Positions 1 through 11,118 of a stretch of DNA of 64,000 nt are shown here, in pieces. The notes under the pieces were generated by a model. It was not told the DNA's origin and did no database searches. It was given only the letters and a program-made list of their open reading frames with translations. Source of the stretch: Prinia subflava (lineage: Eukaryota > Chordata > Aves > Passeriformes > Cisticolidae); the NCBI RefSeq assembly GCF_021018805.1, contig NC_086259.1:992001-1056000 (forward strand), given 5' to 3'. Numbering within the stretch: position 1 is the stretch's first letter; each line of letters begins with the position of its first letter. Made by a program: the position numbers and the translations under genes.

Positions 1-317
1 AATTGGCTTTAGATATTTTAAAGCACATCAGTGAGACTTCCCATTGCAGGCCAAGGTGAATGGCCAGCACTTTGTCCAGTTGTCCAAGCATTTATGGAAC
101 CACAATGCCAGCACCTCCCTTCCCAATGCCTTCCCAATGCCTTCCCAGTCTGCTGGACAACAGTAAAAAATCTAAAAACCCTACATACCTTAACAAAAGA
201 GATGGTTCTAACAAACCCTGAATCCTACAACATTTTAGATGGTAATGATATCACATCTATCTGAATTTCTATTTGCTGCTCCACAGAGATAATAGGCCAA
301 AGAGAGAGAATTGGATT

Positions 318-335
318 AAAAAAAAAAAAAAAAAA
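318..335. repeat. Poly(A) tract, A18
   Basis: Uninterrupted run of 18 A. No retroposed gene body is recognisable upstream, so it is called a simple mononucleotide repeat. Confidence 0.9.
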
Positions 336-1217
336 GAGAAATACATGTATAATTAATAGCTCAAAGCAATTTCTTGTTCAGAGATGGTGAGTGCAGAGGA
401 AGGTTTATTAGGAGAAATTACTGAGGCAGAAACACCATGATGATTGAGGAAATTTTGGGTTGCATCCCTTACTTTAGAGATAACAAGAAATGAAATAGGT
501 AAGGAAATGTTTCTTACACACATTTTCTTATTCTCTCATCTCTATCTCTTATGTAAAAATAAACAATGCTATTAAAACTCAACATTTATGTTTCTTAATG
601 CATCAAGAGATCAGTTGGTTATTATGACAAAGCAGGTAATTAGATTTTAAGGAAAATTAATTTTCTTTGTTAAGACTGCAATAAGAGATAACTGAAGTGT
701 GAACTGCTGACAAAACACGGACCAAGCCCTGCTCCTGTAAACAGATTTTGCTGTTAAATTCAGGCTCCAAATTAAATGGTCTGTTCCCAGCACAGGCCAG
801 ACTGAATGACCCAAGGGGGGAAAGTATGATCAAGGTGTTGCTACCTGAAGTTCTGAACAGCTCCCCTTCTTCCCAATTTAAATTGAAAGTGCAACATGGA
901 CTAAAATAAACAAGCATAATCATTTGATTTCAGTGCAACTACTGAACAGGATACTTTGAAATCATCTTCAGTCATCTTTGGCTACAACATTCAAGTGAGT
1001 GAACAGCAAAACTCCAGAGCCAAATTTCACTGCTCAGAGTTTTTCTGAGGAACATAGATGGGATCATCTGCCAATACACAACAACATAAAAAGATAATAA
1101 AATTCCTTGTTTTCCCAAAGATGAAATCCTTTGCTGAGATAGTAAGCACTAAGAAGAACTATTAAGCTGTTTAATTTAAAAGACAGGAAAGGAAAATCAG
1201 GCCACTTTATTCCTTTG

Positions 1218-1315
1218 ATTAAAATAAAAGCATAAAAACAAACAAAAAAGGCAACACCTCAACAATCTAACCAACCAAATTAAAACAAAACAAACCCCAA
1301 AAAGCCAAACAACAG
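1218..1315. repeat. A/C-rich low-complexity segment
   Basis: About 100 bases made almost wholly of A and C on the plus strand, with CAAAC and CAACC-like words. The strand asymmetry is striking against the neighbouring DNA. It probably arose by slippage. Similar shorter stretches lie near 5037-5065, 5925-5960 and 35780-35815. Confidence 0.7.
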
Positions 1316-2959
1316 TAAGGGGTTTGTGCTAACTATCCTATGATAAACACAAAGTGTTTTAAGCTGACACAAAATCTGCAGGGGCAATGCCCTCTGCCTT
1401 GTTTTGAATACTCTTAAGAGCTCTCAGATCTAAAGAATCTATTTAATTTCTCTTTATGAATATAATTCAGTCCTTTACATGTCTTTAATAGGATGAGAAT
1501 TCACCAAAACACAGTCATTTAGTCCCAAATAATTTCAATCTCTCCCAAACTCCATGAGCAAGTTTATAACTATCACTGATCACTTTAGAATTCATTCATT
1601 TTGTCAGTAACATACAGGCAATAAATAATGTTGAACTTCCAGAACATTTTCCTAATTAGAGCTGAAAAGAAAAAACATTGTGAAATCCTCCTGCTGTAAA
1701 AGGAGAAGGGGATACAATTAGTTTATTCATAAATAAATAGCCCTACCCCAACTCAGGGGCCCACAGCCCCGGCACATTTTGGGTTTCACACTCCAGTGTG
1801 TGTTTTATTTGCTGTTCTAAACTGTCCTTCAGCTCTGCAATGGTTTCTGATCAAGCACAGGTCTGGGTAAGAACCACTTCAGAGTTGTAAAGAAAACCCC
1901 TCTCCAAGAGGCTCCCAGGGATGCCCAACACCCCAACCAGGACCCTCCATCACAGACAGCAGGCGGATGGCTCAGAACTCCTGAGCTGGTTGAGAGTGGA
2001 ATGGATTTGACCCTTGAACTGGGAATTGAGGTGACACTGACAATCCCAGCAGGGCTTTCTCCAGCACCCTGAATTCCAGAACAGTTCCCACCTCTGGCCA
2101 CCCCAACCCAGAACTGCAGCTCCTTTCAGCCGAGAAACAGAGCTGAATGCCCATGTGTTCATCATTTTCTGGCAAATCTGTACATCACACCTGACCAACA
2201 GTCAGGCATCCTTGAATGATGGTGTTACTGCAGGAAATGGTCCTTTCCTGATGAAGCAAATGGCAAATTGGTCAAATCCTGTGACACCAGAGCCATTTGA
2301 GCCAGCATTGCCCTCCTGCCAAGCACAAATGCCTGTTCCTGAACTTCCAACCTGCTGCTTGAGGCACAGAGACATCTCAGTGAGTAGGAGAAGGATGACT
2401 GGTGCAAGCACATCCCTCTATTGCCTCAGGAATTCCCTGGCTTGTGGCTTATTGCTGGGTACTGGGCATGTTTGGACGAACAACTTTGTTAAGAAAACCT
2501 CTTTAAACACAGGTTAGATCCACTGAGCCCCTGCAGTGCTTGGAGCAGAGCTGGACTCAGTTTACAGGTAACAGTGTTACAGGTAACACAGTGCTGTCAG
2601 ATGGTGACAGAACCTGACACCAAGGGCTGGCCCAAGGACAAGAACAGGATTAGCCCTGCAGAGGCACAGATAGTCTGGGGGTCAGTAACAACTCTTAACA
2701 CAACAAAAGTGTGGCCATGGATCCCTTGAGAAGATACACATTTCTACCAGTAAATAAAATGTACAGAAATGCTTGGCTATCCAAGCATTAAGTGTTTAAA
2801 ATCCTAGTTATTCACTGAACAGTAGATTTTGACCTTATATGCAGAATAAGTTGTGTTCATCCATTTTTAATGTGGAACAGTCCTTGCTCTCTTGCTGTGT
2901 CCCACAGTGTGCTGGGGGCACTCTGCTCTACTCCTGGTAAAGGTCAATTAGTTAAAATT

Positions 2960-3087
2960 AGTCACAGTCACAGACCTTTCTGAGTTGGAAGGGACACACA
3001 AGGATCATCGAGTCCAGAGCTAAAGTAAATGGCCCACACAAAGGCTTGAACCCACAACCTTGGAGTTACTAAGACCATGCTCTAATT
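2960..3087 (-). mobile_element. tRNA-Ile-derived SINE with CR1-like tail (TguSINE1-like), 5' truncated
   Basis: Read on the minus strand, bases 3087 to about 3030 match the 3' two-thirds of a tRNA-Ile: TTAGAGC at the end of the D arm, a stretch matching the anticodon arm, CCAAGG, the B-box-like GGTTCAAGCC (rc at 3043-3052) and an acceptor-like GGGCCA. The following 70 bases (3029-2960) resemble the 3' end of CR1 LINEs, including a GATGATCCTTGTG-type motif, CCCTTCCAACTCAG and a short TGTGACTG-like terminal repeat. That composite is the known plan of passerine tRNA-Ile SINEs mobilised by CR1. The A box is absent, so the copy is 5' truncated and not transcribable from its own promoter. No clear target-site duplication was found. 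The family name is from memory. Confidence 0.72.
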
Positions 3088-5976
3088 TAACTTTTTCTGA
3101 TTTTTCTTTTATATTTGTCTTGTAAGTTTTTTCTGTTGTTTGTGGTTTGAGGTTTGTGGGGTTTTTTTAAGGAATGAGTAAAATCTGACTTCCCGTGGAA
3201 GGAGACAGTGAATCTTTGTGCTCAAGTAGATAAAGACATATGGGTTACGTGGTCTAGATCTCACTCTCACCTATCACACAGAGGGAGTCAATCACCAGGG
3301 ATCATGTACTACAAAGCAGAGATTTCACAGACCCCAAAAAACTTCTCGTGCCTTCATTGACTTCCGACAGTTGCTCTTTCTTAGATACCCAACAAGTGGA
3401 GACATGGCACAGAAACGAAGCAGACGAAAACCTCGAAGATCAAGAACATTTCTACAGCTTGGTTGAGAGTCACCCATATGTACTTTTTACATTCTTGGCA
3501 GGATCCTTTTCTCAGAGTGCAAGCACTTCCACTTTCTCTTCCCAGGGTCTTCAAATGTCACCTTCCTTCCCCTGGTTCTCAGCTCTCCATCACCCTCACA
3601 ACTGCAGCTTAACTACAGCAGCAAATGAATGAGTCAGCTGTGCTTCCACCACTGCTCAGAACACAGTGTTGGACAGCAGGGACATTTCCAGTGCTGAACA
3701 AAGATCCCTCTCATAAAGAACTGTAAATGCACCACTGCTCCTCCAAAGTGTCCAAGTGTCTGAACAACACAGTTACGTCCCTTGTTAACCAAATGTTTAA
3801 CTAAGAATAGCAGCATCTGTGTCCACTGTGCACATAAAGTCCTTCCATTTCTAAGGAAAAAACAGGGAATATGTAAGTGGGTTGTAATTGTAGCCAAAGA
3901 TTTATTTTGTGTGGGTGCACACTTACACCTTTGCCTTGAAGTTATTCTGAATTGGTTTGATCCCAGGTCTGCTGGTATCAGATGTGGGGTCAGAAGAGAA
4001 CAAAAAAATGCTGCTTCCTTCTGTCCTGTCCAGTGTTGTTCAGTGTGAGTGGCACTGTGTTCTCTTTATGGCACCTGCAGTACTTCCCATCACCAGAGCA
4101 GACCAGGCTTCTCAATCCTTGCATAGAGCTTACAGTGAGTTCTCCTTGTGGTTCTAGCCTGCTCTGTAGAGAGACATTAGCCAAAACTCTGCCTGACTCT
4201 TTTCATAAAGAGCCAGTCTTTGGTCACGCCTTGTATTTTTAACATTTCCCAAGTCCTGAATGGATAGAAATGTGTGTGAAAGTCTCTGGAGGAAAGCAAA
4301 ACCAGCAGTTTGGACACTTAAAGCATTCACCAATTTGGAAACTGAATCCTCCTACAAAGAACTCAACATGCAAATACCCATTTCCTTAGCTGAAAGTTGC
4401 TTCTGACATCAGCTTGCCCATCCCTAACTCTCACAAAACTCTGGTATTAGTAGCACAGCACTTTAAATAATCATGTATATACAGGTGTATGCTTGCCTGA
4501 GCTCTGGAGCATCCATCCCTTCCTTGCTGAAGCTGTAGAATGCATCAGCTGAGCAAGAAAACGCCTCTGGACTCTGCTCACGGCCTGGATGTGCTGGTGC
4601 CTTTCCAGGCACAGGGGTAGTTCTAAATCCAAATCTGGATCCCTTAAACACAAACCAACACCATGCTTTTGAACTGCCAACTGATTCAAATGCAGCTGCT
4701 GAAAATTTAATGTTGTAGGCAAGCTGTATTACAAAGTGGCTGGAGACCACTGGTCCTGAATTATTTGAAGCAGAGTGAATAATAGAAGAGGTTTCATATG
4801 GTTACACCAGTTCAGCAGAGATCAAATGCCTATAAATGCAGCCCAATTTGCTCAAAGGCTGTTTCCTACCTGCCTGCTGGTGGAGACTGACCAACAGAGA
4901 GAACTGCCTCCCAGCAAAAGTCACCCCTGAAGATATTCAGTTTTACTTTAAACCTCTTCAGTTCTGACCAGGAGAAAAGAAACACTAGCACTACCAAGCG
5001 CTTTAGGTGGAACAGTAGTTTAAAGGGGAAAAAATAAAAAACAAACAAAAACAACAAAACAAAATCTTCCACAAACCTCAAATATCCCACTGCAGCGTGG
5101 GGGCCTGAGTTTACACATGCCAGCCTGACAGCCAGTTTTGGTGCCACTCCATCCCCCAGGAGCAGCTGGAGGTCCCAAGACAGCCTCTCCTGCAGCTCTG
5201 CACCAGAGCTGGCACAGGCACAGCCAAACCCCCTCTTTCTGTGGATAAACCTTCAACCTCAACAGACTTAACAGCAAAGGTACAGAGAAAGTCAGAGGCC
5301 TGACAAATGTCTGTAGGATTTATGGCACTGGTCCTTCCCATCCATTTACATCCCAGGCATCTGTTTAGTTGGAGACTCACAGCTTGATGAATTCATTTAT
5401 TATTTCAGATGCATTCAAAAATAGAATAATTGGCATTTTACAGTGTAACTATTCACCAGCTTGACATTACCATGCATTTTAATTAACATGAATACCTAGA
5501 GCTTGGGATTGAAGAGAGAGATAAGTCATACTAAAGTCTATAACTGTCATCCTTCAGTTCAAATTCAGACAAAGAAGAAAACTAGATGTGTCTATCAGCA
5601 TTGACATTTCAACAGTATTGGATAAAGGGGACAGGGCTGATGCAGTGTTTTTAAGGAGGCTTTCACTAAATTCAAAAGCAGTATTCAGTCCTCTTTAAAA
5701 AAATGTTAGGTCAAGCACAGTGCCTCTGCACATTACCTGAGCTCTGTTAAACTCGACTTTAACCAATAAAGCCAGCAGCAAGGCTGCCCAGCTCCCATAA
5801 ATCAGAGCTGAAGTCTCACAGGGGCAGCTTGGCCAGACCCAGCCCATGTGCACACAATGCCCACACAGGGATCTCCTCTCCAGGGCACTGGGGTGAGCTT
5901 GGGCTGCCAAACTGAAATCAAAAATGAAACCAAACCAAACCCCAACACTCCACCCTGCACCTCCCAAGGCACTGCA
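3088..5976. other. Unique non-coding stretch, no gene seen
   Basis: Mixed AT-rich sequence with a mildly GC-richer part near 5130-5240 and an A/C-rich run near 5037-5065. Frames of 60-113 codons occur on both strands and overlap one another. None has a recognisable domain. No repeat family was identified. Confidence 0.55.
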
Positions 5977-6134
5977 GGATTTCACCAAAGGAACTCTGAA
6001 TATCCTCCAAAAAAGGATATATTTGGATTTCTCCAAAGGAACACTGACTACATGCTTAAGGCATAGGATGTTTACATCTTGTATTTAAGTTGCCCTGAGT
6101 CAGTGTTTCTTTGGTGAAATCCAAATATATCCTT
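5977..6134. repeat. Long inverted repeat (37-bp arms) with an upstream direct copy
   Basis: Arm 1 (6013-6049) and the reverse complement of arm 2 (6098-6134) agree at 35 of 37 positions, separated by a 48-base spacer. In a plus-strand transcript one difference would be a G-U wobble and the other a U-U mismatch. A 23-base direct copy at 5977-5999 lies exactly 48 bases upstream of the matching part of arm 1 (6025-6047). It carries the arm-2 variant at the first difference and the arm-1 variant at the second. The arms begin AAGGATATATTTGG and end CACTGACT. I see no transposon ends or target duplication. It could be a template-switch inversion, a small MITE-like relic or a hairpin RNA locus. Confidence 0.85.
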
Positions 6135-7026
6135 CAGGAAACCCTTCAGCTTTCTCTCACTGACAGTGCAATTCCACTCTGGATAGTTTTTCTCCCTCAA
6201 TAACTGTTCCAAGCACAAATCCACCTCCTACTTACTAAGTTTGGCTCCAATTCATGCTCTGCAACAAACAGTCTTTAAGGATAACTTGATAATCATGCCA
6301 GTTAAATATCACAGGAGAAAGAAGTACGTGCCCTCATCTATAGTTCACTATTTAAAGGCGGAAAATATAAATCTTTAAACATAGCAAAATAAAGGATTTT
6401 TTTTTGTTGTTAAGAGTGTGTTGTGCCATCATTAGGTTTCTCATGGAAATGTAATATACTGGAGGTAAATTATAAACTTAAGGAAAGAGAAACATCCGGT
6501 GGCTGCTGTACGAAATTTTCCATGGAAACGCTATTATACCTAATAAATTCAGATATAAATTAGATGGTTAACATGTTATTAAAACATATAAATTAGTAAA
6601 TTTAATTAAACAAACACCAAATTTGCACTGAGAGCACCAGGGAGGAAAGAAGATCAAGGTTGCTCCTTTTAGATTAGGACTGTAAATTTGTAATGAGACT
6701 GGAGAACAACTCTGGTCAGTTTGTGGTGTGATGATGGGCTCTGTCATGCCCAGAATTCCAGTTTTCCCTTCAGCCTGCTCCCAAACCCACCTCACAGCTG
6801 CATATCCACACAGGGTTCCCCTGTGTCAGAGCACTCCTACACCACTGATTTAGGGAACTTGCTACTTAACTAAGCCATTGTGATGCTGGAAAGATAATGG
6901 TAGAAACAAATAATTTTCAAACACACCCAAGTCTGTCTCCTGAGAAGCACAGCAGCGCAGGCCAGGAGGGGTTCATGAGGAGCAGCCCAATCCCCAGGCC
7001 ACTGCCATCCTCCAGCCACGTGCCTG
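6135..7026. other. AT-rich unique stretch; candidate conserved non-coding element at 6340-6620
   Basis: No gene is seen. The part from about 6340 to 6620 is high-complexity AT-rich sequence with isolated CpGs (ATCCGGTGG near 6494, TACGAAATTTTCC near 6509) and homeodomain-type TTAATTAA words. That texture is common in conserved avian non-coding DNA. The suggestion is inference only and needs an alignment to other birds. Confidence 0.25.
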
Positions 7027-7074
7027 CCCCATCACATCCCTGCCCCACCGCATCCCTGCCCCACCACATCCCTG
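7027..7074. repeat. 16-bp tandem repeat, 3 copies
   Basis: Three adjacent 16-bp units of the form CCCCAYCRCATCCCTG with one or two differences, followed by a partial fourth. It sits in a C-rich patch (about 6960-7110) and explains the proline/histidine-rich open frame there. Confidence 0.85.
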
Positions 7075-8754
7075 CCCATCCCCACTCCCTCCTGGGGCTC
7101 CTCCCAGCAAATCTGTCCCAGCAGGGCTGAGCAAGAGCTCTGAGCAGGGTTGGTGACAGCAGCAGGGCTCACACTGTGCCTCGTGTTTGCCTCTCATCAC
7201 TGCTCCCCCACGGTAAGAAATGAGGGGTGCTTTCACCATTAAGAAATGCTAATCAGGGTAAACACATTCTGCCCCAGAGGAAGCACATGGAAAGGCCCCA
7301 GGAATATTTTCCTGCCTTTTTTCTTGCAATAAAGATTTATTATCCAGTGACATAATCGCAATGTTGTAGCTCCAATAGCCCTGACCTTTTAATGTTCTTT
7401 ACTTTCTGCTCTAAATTCCAGGTTTGCTGTCCCTGAGCCCAGAACACTTTCAGACCTGTTATTATCAATTCTGCTCCCAACTTTGCTCAATAAGAGTGCA
7501 AATCACTTGTGGGCAACAGGGTTGGCAGAGAGCAAGATAAAACATGCTCTCCAAGGCGAACTGATTATGGCTGGAAGATGCTGTTAATGAGGATCTGACT
7601 CTCTGGGCATTGGCTGTGCTTTAACCGTGTTTGCTTCCACCTCTTCCTCCAAATGGCTAAATCCTCACATCACCAGTGAATGCAAACTGCAGGCTGGGGG
7701 CTGCAGAACACCCTCTCAAGGGACACCTGGGGATGGAATAGCAGCTATAAAATCCCGTGGGTTTGTATTTCCCAAATTTCCTGAAGGAGGTCTGAGAACA
7801 GCCTCATCATATCCCAACACAAAACCCATGCAACCTTAGCATGAAAATAACTTTATGAAAATAACTTTAAAAGTGACAATGGAAAGCAAACACTGCTGGT
7901 GGAAAACAGGTGAGGTTTTCCTCCTAGTCAATCAAACAATGACAAATAACCTACATTTACAAACATTTCTTAAATAGTTTGTCAGGTAACAGCCCTGTGC
8001 ATTTTGGAGTAGTGCAAATGGAGTTGTTCCACTAAATTCTTCTAGTCAGTCAGTTCAAATCTAAAACATCTCTTGCAGTCCAGATGGAAACCTCACCACC
8101 AAGTGACAGCAAAATCTGGGAGCAAAAAGGTTGTCATTGCTGCTTACATCAAGGCCAGGAATAAGGTTAGCAGTTTGCTCACTTCCCAAATATTTTTTTT
8201 ATAGCCATGGGCTGTCAGGTGCTCTTTGCTCCTTCCTGAAGGAAGTCACTCCTCTCGTGGCAGCAGCTGCCATCCCCCCAAGCCCCGTGTCAGAGGCACA
8301 GACACAGCACAGCTGCCAGGGCTGCAGTCCTCTGCTGTCACCAAAGGCTGAGGGAACAGCTCCTTCCCCAAACCCAGACTCATTTCCCTTCTTCCCCAGC
8401 TGTTTCAAACACACTCATGGGGGTCTCAGGGCTCCCCAGGTGTGCATGGCACCAGCTGGATTAAGAGCCAGGAAACAGAGTGGAACTGTCTTAGCACATG
8501 CCTCACACTTGAGCCAATTTTTTTTTCTTTGATTATTTAGAAGACTCTAGTCCACTGCTTTGAGCTGTATATTTAATTAACATTTTATTTAAACATTATA
8601 TATTTTATTGCATTTTACTTAAATGTTACACCAGGAGCTTACACTTCCCATAGACCAAATGAAGCCTCAAATTAGCAATGCCTTGTTAATATTTACCCTG
8701 ACTGTGGTGCTCTCCCTTTAGGAAAGATCTGTAGGTAAAACCCTGGAAGGAAGC
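7075..8754. other. Unique non-coding stretch, no gene seen
   Basis: No repeat family or gene is recognisable. A GC-richer patch at about 8220-8460 carries overlapping frames of up to 133 codons without recognisable domains. The segment 8520-8640 is strongly AT-rich with T and A runs. Confidence 0.5.
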
Positions 8755-8973
8755 TGGGAAGGAATTGTTCCCTGGGAGGGTGGGCAAGCCCTGGCACAGG
8801 GTGCCCAGAGCAGCTGTGGCTGCCCCTGGATCCCTGGCAGTGCCCAAGGCCAGGTTGGACACTGGGGCTGGAGCAGCCTGGGACAGTGGAAGGTGTCCCT
8901 GCCCATGGGAGGGGGTAAAACAGGGTCTGCCAGGTCCCCTCCCACCAGATCATTCTACAGCTCTTTGATTCAG
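8755..8973 (+). mobile_element. CR1 LINE 3'-end fragment
   Basis: The segment matches the conserved 3' untranslated part of chicken-repeat-1 LINEs: GGAATTGTTCCCTGGGAG, GGTGCCCAGAGCAGCTGTGG, CCAAGGCCAGGTTGGACACT, then CAGCCTGGGACAGTGGAAGG and TGTCCCTGCCCATGGGAG, ending near a GATCATTCTA-type terminus. It is heavily 5' truncated with no reverse transcriptase sequence. The last 60 bases are degenerate relative to the usual GGTCCCTTCCAACCC tail. It is close to the CR1 copy at 59752-60128, suggesting the same subfamily. Confidence 0.92.
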
Positions 8974-11054
8974 TGAAATTCAGTCCTAAATCACAGTAGA
9001 AGCTGCACACTGAATATTTATTTGATGGTCTACTGACCTTAGCTGGTACTTACTTTCTATGCATACCTTAAACAATAAGTACAGCAGACCAATACCCTCC
9101 AGCTACATTTCACTTAAAACATCCCCTGTGGACCTGTATGTGTTGAGACAGACCTTGAAAAAGGCTTGCACAGCCTCAGGAGCTTTCAGCACCAGAAAGA
9201 CAGATTCTTATTTCTCCTCACTCTATTTTTTGCTGCTTTGTTTGCATCACTGTCTAATGCAGTAAAGAGTTGGCTAAATTGGCCATCCTAATGCTATAGA
9301 TAACTTGTGGAAATGCAACATATTGCCTTCCTTTAAAATGGAATGTTTTTTGAAATTAATTGGGTTCTAATAGTGACACTGTGCACTGAGTAATTGAGTG
9401 AAAATTGCTATTACACAGACCCTGTCATCACATAATTAGTGCATTCCCAGCTCCCATTCCAGGCAGGAATCTTCATCCCTGCAAGCGCCGGGTCAAGCTG
9501 GCAAAGTGGCCTCTGCAAAGCAAGGAGACTCCTGTGCCAGCTGCCATTTCTGCTCTGAAACAGGCATTTTCCTGGGGAAACCAGGAGAAAGGCTGCTGGA
9601 AAACTCCGTGCCTCCCACTGCCAGGATTGCTGCCTGTGCTTCCTCTCTCCCAGCCATCCCTGGAATTCCTCAGGCTTTGCTTTCCTTTAGCTCTGGCCCT
9701 TCACACCTGTCCTGTGCTGTTCTAAGTGTCATTTCTGATTTTGAAATCCCATTTATCTTAAAGAAGTTGGAAGTCCCAAGCGGGGATGAAAGCACATCAT
9801 TTAATCTCAGCTCTTTTGTTTTGACCAAACATGTCAATTCTCACAGCCTGCGAGGAATTTTCATAGCATCCAGCTCAAAATTATCCAGCTCTGTTTCAGT
9901 TCAGGGCAGCACTCGGATATTTCAGCAAAGCTGATATTTGTTGGTACAGATCTGGAAATTATTTCTGATCCCCTTGTTCTGCATAATAGTGGGTGAAGCA
10001 TTAAATGAGCTTTCTCTCATCCCACCAAAATCTAACATCATTCTTCAGTCACCTCCCACAGACTTCACTTTGAAACAACCAATGTTTTCCACAGAAGCAG
10101 AACAGGATACTGGAAAACTCCTGTCAGCACAACCCAGGTTCTGCTGGATATATGAGAGCCCTACCAAGGTCAAATTATTTGATTAGCACGTTATTATTAT
10201 TATGCAGTTTATTTGTGTATTTTCGAAGAGCAGTTTGGATGTTACTTCACTTTTTTTCCTGACTGTGCCAGATGAAAAGTTTGCCCAGCTCTCAAATAAA
10301 ATAATAATAAGAATTTTAAAAAAGGCCACAAACACATTGCATCATCTCCAAGGCCAGGAAAACAAAGTGGAGTGATTTTCACAGGAAGAAAAGCTAATAC
10401 ATTTTGGAGCACGCAGCACTTCTCTTAATGCCAAAACACAATACCTCAGATCACTGACCCATTTACCGAGAGTGGTATCAAATTAAATATAAGCACAAAA
10501 ATGCCCTCGCTCCCAAAGCACATTTTTTCCAGGTTGACACAGCAGATTAAGCACAAATTCACTTACCCCACTGTTCTATCAATACAGCAATTATTACACA
10601 CAGCAGGAATTTAATCACTCTCCTGATATGCTCAGGCTGTGCCCGCCACTTGTTGGGCTGAATTCCACCCCAGTCACACACCAGGAGCAGGTCCTGGCCC
10701 TCCCTTCCACAGCCTGCTCAGTCGGGCAGCCAAGAGGCAACCAAGGTTCACAGAAAAACTTTCATCATTTCATAAAGCCCAGTAAAAGGAAATTTCAGTA
10801 TGGAAAAACACTCTCTGCAGTCTGCGTGGCAAATTTTACTCTACCAGCAGACAAAGAAAATATAGATATGAACCCTAACAATAAGAGTGTCATTATTTCT
10901 TCCGTTTATCTAAAAAAGTGTCTTCAGTAAACATCCACCTGTAAGAGCAATTAAAACTCCAGATAACTAATGAAAATATGCCTCTTACATAGCTAAATAG
11001 TCAAGTGTTCTGGTCTCACTTTCAGACCAGATTTATTTCCAATCCTTCAACACC
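8974..11054. other. Unique non-coding stretch, no gene seen
   Basis: AT-rich sequence with a short (TTA)n run at 10191-10203. Two overlapping frames at 9405-9934 and one at 10628-10930 reach 100-142 codons but show no family signature. No splice-bounded exon could be justified. Confidence 0.5.
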
Positions 11055-11118
11055 AGAAGATATTTAGGAAATTCACATTAGTTTTTAGAAGATATTTAGG
11101 AAATTCACATTCATTTTT
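11055..11118. repeat. 32-bp tandem duplication
   Basis: Unit 1 (11055-11086) and unit 2 (11087-11118) both start AGAAGATATTTAGGAAATTC and are directly adjacent, differing at two bases near the end. The near identity suggests a recent duplication by replication slippage. Confidence 0.9.

Larger units (their letters stand above)
1..2959. other. Unique non-coding stretch, no gene seen
   Basis: AT-rich sequence with stop codons frequent in every frame. It contains an A18 run (318-335) and an A/C-rich segment (1218-1315), both listed separately. The part from about 1740 to 2700 is less AT-rich and carries several overlapping frames of 60-120 codons on both strands. None shows a recognisable domain or codon pattern, so I treat them as chance. 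No exon, promoter or RNA gene could be supported. Confidence 0.6.

Noticed and set aside
3030..3087. Possible functional tRNA-Ile gene on the minus strand
   Set aside because: The acceptor 5' strand, D arm and A box are missing, the anticodon arm is altered, and the sequence continues into a CR1-like tail, so it is a SINE.
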